In this document: positions 1-5,134 of the stretch, one piece after another | Numbering within the stretch: the first letter of the stretch is position 1 | Layout: each line of letters begins with the position of its first letter | NCBI GenBank assembly: GCA_002684605.1 | Contig: NYVM01000044.1 | Coordinates: forward strand, 15,519-20,652 | Source: Candidatus Pelagibacterales bacterium | GTDB lineage: Bacteria > Pseudomonadota > Alphaproteobacteria > TMED109 | Reading direction: 5' to 3' | Length of the DNA stretch: 5,134 nucleotides | Made by a program: the position numbers and the translations under genes | Notes under the pieces: generated by a model | Database searches by the model: none | Told to the model about the DNA's origin: nothing | The model's input: only the letters and a program-made list of their open reading frames with translations

Positions 1-647
1 GGTTTATATTCTTCAAGTCTTTGTATAGCTCTTGGAGACAAAACCAGTATGCCGTGTTGAGCTTCTCCACCTAAAACTTTTTGCCATGAAAATGTAGTTA
101 CATCGAGCTTATCCCAGGCAATATCCATTGCTAATACTGCAGAAGTTGCATCACATAAAGTCAGACCTTTTCTATCATCTTTTATCCATTCCCCATTAGG
201 AACTTTTACTCCTGCTGTAGTTCCATTCCAAGTAAAAATTACATCATTATTAAAATCAACTTTGCTCAAATCTGGTAAGAATCCATAATCAGCATCAATG
301 ATATTTGTATTTTTAATTTGAAGTTGATCTATTACATCAGTAACCCAGTCTCTTCCAAATGCATCCCAAGCTAAAATATCTATTCCTTTTTTACCAAGTA
401 AGGACCACATAGCCATCTCAAATGCTCCTGTATCTGACCCTCCTACAATTGCAACTTCATAATCTTTTGGTATTTTTAATATAGATTTAGTTTCACTTAT
501 TAATTTCTGAATCCTATTAACGCATATAGGTGATCTATGAGATCTACCTAAAACAGCATTATTAAGAAAAGAAGCATCCCAATTAGGTATCTTAGAACAA
601 GGGCCAGAAGAAAATTTCGGATTAGCAGGCAGTTTTAGTGAATTCAT
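1..647 (-). CDS. serC: Phosphoserine aminotransferase SerC, 5' part (C-terminal end outside the window)
   Basis: SerC is a cytosolic PLP enzyme that transaminates 3-phosphohydroxypyruvate with glutamate to give 3-phosphoserine, the second step of serine synthesis. From the ATG at 645-647 the frame stays open to the window edge, giving 215 full codons, a little over half of the roughly 370-390 residues usual for the family. The N-terminus ([15 protein letters not shown], residues 9-23) matches the divergent subfamily known as Methanosarcina-type, which is the usual SerC of Alphaproteobacteria. The segment [11 protein letters not shown] (69-79) fits the cofactor phosphate-binding turn. CDATSAV (165-171) carries the Asp (D166) expected to face the pyridine nitrogen. 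[13 protein letters not shown] (187-199) carries the Schiff-base lysine, K190. The start is supported by an upstream GGGA and by the family N-terminus beginning within a few residues. It lies 89 bases after thiD and has its own candidate promoter. serA often follows serC in this class but would be outside the window. The truncation is only the window edge. Confidence 0.95.
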   Translation of the reverse strand, partial: MNSLKLPANPKFSSGPCSKIPNWDASFLNNAVLGRSHRSPICVNRIQKLISETKSILKIPKDYEVAIVGGSDTGAFEMAMWSLLGKKGIDILAWDAFGRDWVTDVIDQLQIKNTNIIDADYGFLPDLSKVDFNNDVIFTWNGTTAGVKVPNGEWIKDDRKGLTLCDATSAVLAMDIAWDKLDVTTFSWQKVLGGEAQHGILVLSPRAIQRLEEYK

Positions 648-653
648 AATATT

Positions 654-657
654 TCCC
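654..657 (-). promoter_or_regulatory. Shine-Dalgarno sequence of serC
   Basis: On the minus strand GGGA stands six bases before the serC ATG, within ACGGGAAATATT. It is a weak but correctly spaced ribosome binding site and supports the ATG at 645-647. It is the only recognisable Shine-Dalgarno sequence before any of the four gene starts in the window. Confidence 0.55.
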
Positions 658-659
658 GT

Positions 660-688
660 ATAACTTATTTTATGTTTTAGATAACTTA
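660..688. repeat. Short direct repeat in the serC leader (ATAACTTA twice, 21 bp apart)
   Basis: The plus-strand octamer ATAACTTA occurs at 660-667 and again at 681-688; over ten bases the copies match at nine positions. The start-to-start distance is 21 bp, about two helical turns, so both copies face the same side of the DNA. They lie between the candidate serC promoter and the serC Shine-Dalgarno. A tandem operator for a regulator is one reading. Chance is a serious alternative, because the spacer is very AT-rich and short. Confidence 0.4.
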
Positions 689-699
689 ATTTTAACTGC

Positions 700-727
700 A
701 CTGTATTATTGTGTTGTTTCTTGTCAA
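700..727 (-). promoter_or_regulatory. Candidate sigma-70-type promoter for serC
   Basis: Read on the minus strand, a perfect -35 hexamer TTGACA (722-727) is followed after 16 bases by TACAGT (700-705), which matches the TATAAT consensus at four of six positions. Transcription would start near 690-695, leaving a leader of about 45 bases before the serC ATG. It sits wholly inside the only sizeable intergenic gap of the window, directly after the thiD stop, which is where a separate promoter for a serine operon would be expected. The -10 element is mediocre, so the call is moderate. Confidence 0.5.
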
Positions 728-736
728 TAATATATT

Positions 737-1546
737 CTAATTTTTCATATTATTAATTAAATGGTTTAATGGTCCATTTCCTTTTCCTAGATTAGGTGCA
801 TATTTTATAGATTTATTAACAAAAGCATGTGCTCTCTCAACAGAGGAGTATAAACTCATCTTTTGTCCCATTCCGCACGCTATTGCACTAGATAATGTAC
901 AGCCAGTTCCATGAGAGTTTTTAGTTATAATCTTAGTACTATAGAAATAGTCAGTTTTATTTTTGCTAATTAGTATGTCTGTAAGATTATTATCATTTAA
1001 ATGGCCACCTTTCATTAAAACATTATTAATACCCATTTTTATAATTTCCTTACCAGTTCTTTCAAGGTCTATAATGTTATTAATTTTTTTACCTGTTATC
1101 ACTTCTGCTTCAGGTATATTAGGAGTAATTATACTACATAAAGGCATTAAATTTTTAATTAAAGCTTTTTCAGCTCCAATATCAAGAAGTTTGTGACCAC
1201 CCTTTGCAACCATAACGGGGTCTAAAACAATAGGTATATTTTTATTAATTTTTGAAAGTAAATTTGAGATACAAATTATAATTTTCTCATTTGATAACAT
1301 TCCAATCTTTATTGCATCTGTCCCGATGTCATCTAACACGGCCAATATTTGAGCTTCTACCATTGCTTCAGGAATATTTAATATCTTATTGACTCCTAAA
1401 GTATTCTGCGCAGTTATGGCAGTTATCGATGAAGTAGCAAAGCCTCCTAGTGCGGATATGGTTTTAATGTCGCCTTGTATTCCGGCTCCACCTCCGGAAT
1501 CGGAGCCAGCAATAGACATTATTCTTGCTAGTTTAGTATTAATCAT
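737..1546 (-). CDS. thiD: Hydroxymethylpyrimidine / phosphomethylpyrimidine kinase ThiD
   Basis: ThiD phosphorylates 4-amino-5-hydroxymethyl-2-methylpyrimidine (HMP) and then HMP-phosphate to HMP-pyrophosphate, which ThiE joins to the thiazole to make thiamine phosphate. It is a cytosolic ribokinase-like kinase. At 269 residues it has the normal family length. The N-terminal substrate motif [19 protein letters not shown] (11-29) and the following TAITAQNT (42-49) are intact. [13 protein letters not shown] (105-117) and ITPNIPEAE (140-148) are the central family motifs. KGGHL (179-183) and [13 protein letters not shown] (211-223) form the nucleotide/anion-hole end, with C216 as the conserved catalytic-loop cysteine. 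The ATG lies inside the end of glmM (ATGATTAA, 8-base overlap) and has no Shine-Dalgarno, so translation is probably coupled to glmM. An internal ATG (residue 10) would remove the short lead before the first strand and is less likely. No riboswitch is visible. The gene alone does not show whether HMP is made de novo or salvaged. Confidence 0.95.
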   Translation of the reverse strand: MINTKLARIMSIAGSDSGGGAGIQGDIKTISALGGFATSSITAITAQNTLGVNKILNIPEAMVEAQILAVLDDIGTDAIKIGMLSNEKIIICISNLLSKINKNIPIVLDPVMVAKGGHKLLDIGAEKALIKNLMPLCSIITPNIPEAEVITGKKINNIIDLERTGKEIIKMGINNVLMKGGHLNDNNLTDILISKNKTDYFYSTKIITKNSHGTGCTLSSAIACGMGQKMSLYSSVERAHAFVNKSIKYAPNLGKGNGPLNHLINNMKN

Positions 1547-2927
1547 TAATATAATTTTTTATTTCTAATTTAAGATTTTTTAAAGTCTTACTGAGTAAAA
1601 CTTTATTAGAGGCCTCTCCCATTATTCTTAATTTATGCTCAGTGCCTGAGGCTCTGATAATTATCCTGCTATTTTTTCCTAATATATTTTCTGCATACTT
1701 TATTTTATTTTCAATAAAAGGGTCTGTTTCTTTATATTGAAATTCATTTATATTATAATCTATACTTTCTATTAACTGAGGAAATAAAGAAAAAATATTT
1801 AATATTTCAGACACTTTTTTATTTTTTTCAATCATTGATGCAATTACTTGAAGGGATGCTACTAGACCATCTCCTGTACTTCCATGTTCGCCAATAATAA
1901 TATGCCCTGATTGTTCTCCTCCAATATTACAATTATTAAGTCTCATTTTTTCAACTACATATCTATCGCCTACCTTAGCTCTAATTAGCTTAATATTATT
2001 TTTGTTAAGGTGTTTTTCTAGACCCATATTCGTCATTTGAGTACCTACTATTGAATCTCCTTTAAGTAATTTTTGATCTAAATATCTTTGTGTGATTAGC
2101 CCAATTATTTTGTCACCATGAATAAAGTTGCCTTTTTCATCACATATTATACATCTATCGGCATCACCATCTAGAGCAATGCCAATATCAGCTTTATGTT
2201 TTTTTACCATATCAGACGTTAGTTTAGGGCTTGTAGAACCACATTTATGATTAATATTAGTTCCATCAGGACTGCATCCAATAGGAATAACTTCTGCACC
2301 TAATTCCCATAGAGCCCTTGGTGCAACTTGATAGGCTGCTCCATTTGCGCAATCAATCACTACCTTTAACCCTTTGAGAGATAATTCACGAGGAAAAGTT
2401 GATTTCACAAACTCTAAATATCTGCCTCCTGCATCTTCTATTCTTTTTGCTCTTCCTAGATTTGCGGAATCTACTAAATTTGATTGGCAATCATTGTCCA
2501 TTAAAGCTTCTATTTTTAGTTCATTTTTATCACTAAGCTTTTCTCCATTCGGACCAAATAGTTTTATTCCATTATCCTCATATGAATTATGAGAAGCTGA
2601 TATCATTACACCTACATCACATCTCATTGATCTTGTAAGCATTGAAATAGCTGGTGTGGGCATTGGACCAACTAAAAATACATTCATACCTGTAGATATA
2701 AAGCCTGCTGTTAATGCAGGTTCTATTAAATATCCAGATAATCTGGTATCTTTTCCTATCACTACAGTATGTAGATGCTTGCCTCTAGTAAAATATTTAC
2801 CTGCAGCAATACCTACTTTTAATGCTGTTTCTCCAGTCATAGGGTGGGTATTTGCTCTACCTCTAATCCCATCTGTACCAAAATATTTTCTTAATTTATT
2901 TTTAGAACTAACATTATTTATTGTCAT
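1539..2927 (-). CDS. glmM: Phosphoglucosamine mutase GlmM
   Basis: GlmM interconverts glucosamine-6-phosphate and glucosamine-1-phosphate on the way to UDP-GlcNAc for peptidoglycan and LPS. It is a cytosolic alpha-D-phosphohexomutase. With the ATG at 2925-2927 the product has 462 residues, slightly longer than the usual 445 or so. [14 protein letters not shown] (14-27) opens the first domain. [13 protein letters not shown] (110-122) holds the serine that is phosphorylated, S112. DGDADR (253-258) binds the metal. GGEQSGH (336-342) contacts the sugar. [12 protein letters not shown] (425-436) is the phosphate-binding loop of the last domain, with His where the family usually has Pro. The frame stays open to a TTG at 2954 inside folP, but that reading adds nine residues with no family resemblance and has no Shine-Dalgarno, so the ATG is preferred. 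Even so, about ten residues precede the conserved RKYFGTDG. The gene lies 11 bases after folP and overlaps thiD by 8 bases. Confidence 0.95.
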   Translation of the reverse strand: MTINNVSSKNKLRKYFGTDGIRGRANTHPMTGETALKVGIAAGKYFTRGKHLHTVVIGKDTRLSGYLIEPALTAGFISTGMNVFLVGPMPTPAISMLTRSMRCDVGVMISASHNSYEDNGIKLFGPNGEKLSDKNELKIEALMDNDCQSNLVDSANLGRAKRIEDAGGRYLEFVKSTFPRELSLKGLKVVIDCANGAAYQVAPRALWELGAEVIPIGCSPDGTNINHKCGSTSPKLTSDMVKKHKADIGIALDGDADRCIICDEKGNFIHGDKIIGLITQRYLDQKLLKGDSIVGTQMTNMGLEKHLNKNNIKLIRAKVGDRYVVEKMRLNNCNIGGEQSGHIIIGEHGSTGDGLVASLQVIASMIEKNKKVSEILNIFSLFPQLIESIDYNINEFQYKETDPFIENKIKYAENILGKNSRIIIRASGTEHKLRIMGEASNKVLLSKTLKNLKLEIKNYIND

Positions 2928-2938
2928 ATTATTATCAA

Positions 2939-3997
2939 TTATATTTTTTCCCAAATAGTTAGGGCTTGTTTTGTTTCTTTTACATCGTGTACTCTAAAAA
3001 ATTTTACACCTTTTGTTAAAGAAGATATAGCAAGAGAAACAGATCCAGGCAATCTTTCTGATGGGTTTGTGTTTGTTATCCTTCCTATCATAGACTTTCT
3101 AGATGCTCCTATTAATATATGAGATCTTAAAGAATGTAATAATGCTAAATCTTTAAAAATTTTTAAATTATGTGTATCATTTTTACCAAACCCAATGCCA
3201 GGATCAATTATTATATTTCTTTCCTTTATACCTTTCTTAATAGCATATGTTTTTTTTGATTCTAAATAATTTTTAATTTCCAAAGACACATTTTTATACA
3301 AAGGCCTATTTTGCATATTATTTGGTTGTCCTTGCATATGCATCATAATCAATCCTGTATTATTTTTAGATATAACGTCTGCTGCTTTATCATCTGAAAG
3401 AGCTGATATATCATTTATGATCGTTGCGCCCTCATCTATAGCTGCTTGCATAGTAGATGAATTTCTTGTGTCACATGATATAGGGATATTAAATTTAGAG
3501 AGTTCTTTAATAATTGGAATTACTCTTTTCTGCTCTTCTTCTGTAGTAATTTTTATAGATCCAGGCCTAGTTGATTCTCCTCCTATATCAATTATACTTG
3601 CCCCATCTTCATACATCATTAAAGCTTTTTTTACAGCTGCTTCCTTGCTAAGGATATTATTAGAAGCTTTAGAAAAGCTATCAGAAGTAATGTTTAAAAT
3701 ACCCATTATGTGAAATTTTTTATTTTTTAGTCCTAAAAAATCTTTAGGTTTATAAGAGTATTGTTTCAATATTTTTTTTATATCACTTTTTGCTATAAAA
3801 TTAGTATTCCATGATTCTTTTTCGTTTATAGAATACAAAAGAGGAATACTACCTAATGTTTTTTCAGAGGATTGAATTTCAAAATTTAGAAATGCCATAT
3901 TTTTGCCAGCCAATGGCATAGCTGTTCCTGTTGAAATTAAATATTTGGCCTCCGCACCAAATACTAGGTTTCTTGGTATAATAAAATATTTATTCAC
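2939..3997 (-). CDS. folP: Dihydropteroate synthase FolP with N-terminal extension
   Basis: FolP condenses dihydropterin pyrophosphate with p-aminobenzoate to dihydropteroate in folate synthesis; it is the sulfonamide target and acts in the cytosol as a TIM barrel. The 352 residues are a pterin-binding domain (about 96-350) behind a leader of about 95 residues. Motifs in order are MGILNITSDSFS (98-109), DIGGESTRPG (137-146), SCDTRN (174-179), NDIS (195-198), MMHMQGQP (218-225), IIDPGIGFGK (263-272), GASRKSMIG (297-305) and RVHD (335-338). The start is a GTG, not ATG. I keep it because the leader YFIIPRNLVFGAEAK...MPLAG resembles the extension I recall on alphaproteobacterial FolP proteins, and the next in-frame ATG (3919, residue 27) would cut it in half. 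No Shine-Dalgarno is visible in the 21-base gap after ftsH. Loop 1 reads TSDSFSKAS instead of the usual TPDSFSDGG. The TRPGS loop, where sulfonamide-resistance changes occur, looks wild type. Eleven bases separate it from glmM. Confidence 0.93.
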   Translation of the reverse strand: MNKYFIIPRNLVFGAEAKYLISTGTAMPLAGKNMAFLNFEIQSSEKTLGSIPLLYSINEKESWNTNFIAKSDIKKILKQYSYKPKDFLGLKNKKFHIMGILNITSDSFSKASNNILSKEAAVKKALMMYEDGASIIDIGGESTRPGSIKITTEEEQKRVIPIIKELSKFNIPISCDTRNSSTMQAAIDEGATIINDISALSDDKAADVISKNNTGLIMMHMQGQPNNMQNRPLYKNVSLEIKNYLESKKTYAIKKGIKERNIIIDPGIGFGKNDTHNLKIFKDLALLHSLRSHILIGASRKSMIGRITNTNPSERLPGSVSLAISSLTKGVKFFRVHDVKETKQALTIWEKI

Positions 3998-4018
3998 AAT
4001 AAAAAATATAAAATTTAA

Positions 4019-5134
4019 TTATGTTTCATTTGGTGTTGGGTTTTTAATATTACTGTTTTTTATTGGTTTATTGTTTTCAGGATCAATGGAAACATTTTTT
4101 GTCTCTGTATTAACTCTGTTTACGTCTTTTCCAGATAAAATATTATTAATATCCTCCGCAGATAAGGTTTCGTATTCTAATAAACCCTTAGCTACTTTGT
4201 GTAAGTCGTCAATTTTCTTGGTTAAAATTTTTCTGGAAGTCTCTTCTCCAATTTCAACTAATTTTCTAACCTCTTCATCAATTATTCTTGCTGTTTCGTC
4301 AGAAATATTTCTTTGTTGAGCAACAGAGTGTCCTAAAAAAACCTCCTCTTGATTAGTCTCGTATCTTAAGGGGCCTAATTTTTCAGAAAACCCAAATTCC
4401 ATGACCATTCTTCTAGCTAAGTTTGTAGCTTGTTGAATATCATTGCCTGCACCAGTAGTAATATATTTTTTACCATATATCAATTCTTCAGCAACTCTGC
4501 CACCAAACATAGATGCAATTAGTGCTTCCAACTCCATTCTAGTTTGTGAAAGCTTATCTCTTTCTGGGAGCCACATAGTTACACCTAGAGCCCTTCCTCT
4601 TGGAATAATAGTTACTTTATGCAATGGTTCATGCCCCTCTACATTTAGCATTACCAATGCATGGCCAGCTTCATGATAAGCGGTCATTTTCTTTTCATCT
4701 TCTGTCATTACCATTGAACGTCTCTCAGCACCCATCATGACTTTGTCTTTAGCCTGTTCAAGTTCTATCATTCCTACATTTAATTTACTTTTTCTTGCTG
4801 CTAGCAAAGCAGCTTCATTAATTAGGTTTGCTAAATCTGCGCCAGAAAAACCTGGTGTGCCTCTAGCTATTATTCTTGGGTCTACATTCTTTGCAATAGA
4901 GATATTTTTCATATGTACTTTAAGTATTTTTTCTCTGCCCAATATATCAGGATTTGGAACTACTACTTGCCTATCAAATCTACCGGGTCTAAGTAATGCA
5001 GGATCTAGAACATCTGGTCTATTCGTAGCAGCAATTAAAATTACGCCTTCATTTGTTTCAAAACCATCCATCTCAACTAAAAGTTGATTTAATGTTTGTT
5101 CTCTTTCATCATTACCTCCTCCCAAACCGGCACC
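4019..5134 (-). CDS. ftsH: ATP-dependent zinc metalloprotease FtsH, 3' part (N-terminal part outside the window)
   Basis: FtsH is a hexameric inner-membrane AAA+ protease that extracts and degrades membrane proteins and unstable cytosolic regulators. The frame is open from the right edge, so the 371 visible residues are the C-terminal part of a protein usually 610-650 long; the two membrane segments, Walker A and Walker B lie outside. The visible part begins at [14 protein letters not shown], just after where Walker B would be. It continues with the second region of homology, [20 protein letters not shown] (36-55), including the arginine fingers R49 and R52. The zinc site HEAGH is at 154-158, and the probable third ligand is the Asp of TTGAGNDI (D232). 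GFSEKLGPL and [12 protein letters not shown] are typical of the protease domain. The last 34 or so residues are a polar Asn/Lys/Thr/Pro-rich tail that looks disordered. A TTG at 5123-5125 is an internal Leu codon, not a start. folP follows after 21 bases with no terminator, suggesting co-transcription. Confidence 0.97.
   Translation of the reverse strand, partial: GAGLGGGNDEREQTLNQLLVEMDGFETNEGVILIAATNRPDVLDPALLRPGRFDRQVVVPNPDILGREKILKVHMKNISIAKNVDPRIIARGTPGFSGADLANLINEAALLAARKSKLNVGMIELEQAKDKVMMGAERRSMVMTEDEKKMTAYHEAGHALVMLNVEGHEPLHKVTIIPRGRALGVTMWLPERDKLSQTRMELEALIASMFGGRVAEELIYGKKYITTGAGNDIQQATNLARRMVMEFGFSEKLGPLRYETNQEEVFLGHSVAQQRNISDETARIIDEEVRKLVEIGEETSRKILTKKIDDLHKVAKGLLEYETLSAEDINNILSGKDVNRVNTETKNVSIDPENNKPIKNSNIKNPTPNET

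Noticed and set aside
648..736. Possible Rho-independent terminator after thiD.
   Set aside because: I found no GC-rich inverted repeat followed by a T-run on the minus strand; the spacer is AT-rich and carries only direct repeats.
963..1196. A 77-codon plus-strand frame inside thiD.
   Set aside because: It is antisense to the conserved core of ThiD and has no independent support.
2374..2958. Two plus-strand open frames (72 and 100 codons) inside glmM.
   Set aside because: They lie fully antisense to conserved GlmM domains and show no recognisable motifs; they are shadow frames of a well-supported gene.
3417..3713. A 98-codon plus-strand frame inside folP.
   Set aside because: It is antisense to the DHPS barrel motifs, which account for the sequence constraint.
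3903..4319. A 138-codon plus-strand open frame with a hydrophobic, membrane-like stretch, antisense to the folP start and ftsH end.
   Set aside because: Its hydrophobic part is the complement of the Asn/Lys-rich FtsH tail and the AT-rich gap. The minus-strand genes there have strong family motifs, and no ribosome binding site or family resemblance supports the plus-strand frame.
4443..5087. Two plus-strand frames (77 and 116 codons) inside ftsH.
   Set aside because: They are complements of highly conserved FtsH segments, including the zinc site and the second region of homology.
1..5134. A hidden defence system, mobile element, CRISPR array or tRNA.
   Set aside because: Nearly all bases are covered by five recognisable housekeeping genes on one strand; there are no long repeats, transposase-like frames or cloverleaf-like sequences that I can see.

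Overview
The window is an ordinary, gene-dense stretch of a small AT-rich bacterial genome, with G+C around 30% by eye. All five genes lie on the minus strand. In transcription order, from the right edge leftwards, they are ftsH (3' part only), folP, glmM, thiD and serC (5' part only). The organism is probably an alphaproteobacterium, most likely a streamlined marine lineage of the SAR11/Pelagibacterales type or a neighbour. Three things point that way: an ftsH-folP-glmM-thiD order typical of that class, a long N-terminal extension on FolP, and a SerC of the divergent 'Methanosarcina-type' subfamily found in Alphaproteobacteria. Very short spacers and low G+C fit a streamlined genome. The lineage is inferred from recall of gene order and protein style, not from a search.

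Layout: ftsH enters from the right edge and stops at 4019. After 21 bases folP starts at a GTG (3997). Eleven bases after folP, glmM most likely starts at an ATG (2927). The longer reading of glmM would need a TTG inside folP. The thiD start codon overlaps the glmM stop by 8 bases. These four genes look like one transcription unit: there is no room for a promoter or terminator between them, and none of the three visible internal starts has a clear Shine-Dalgarno sequence. An 89-base spacer follows thiD. It holds a promoter-like sequence (TTGACA, 16 bases, TACAGT), an 8-base direct repeat at 21-base spacing, and a GGGA Shine-Dalgarno before serC. serC therefore probably has its own promoter, although read-through from thiD cannot be excluded because no terminator hairpin is visible.

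The genes serve unrelated housekeeping jobs: membrane proteolysis (FtsH), folate synthesis (FolP), peptidoglycan and LPS precursor supply (GlmM), thiamine pyrimidine phosphorylation (ThiD) and serine synthesis (SerC). No mobile element, CRISPR array, RNA gene or defence system is visible, and I found no undescribed system. The points worth a second look are small: the serC leader, start-codon choices, and local substitutions in conserved loops of FolP and GlmM.
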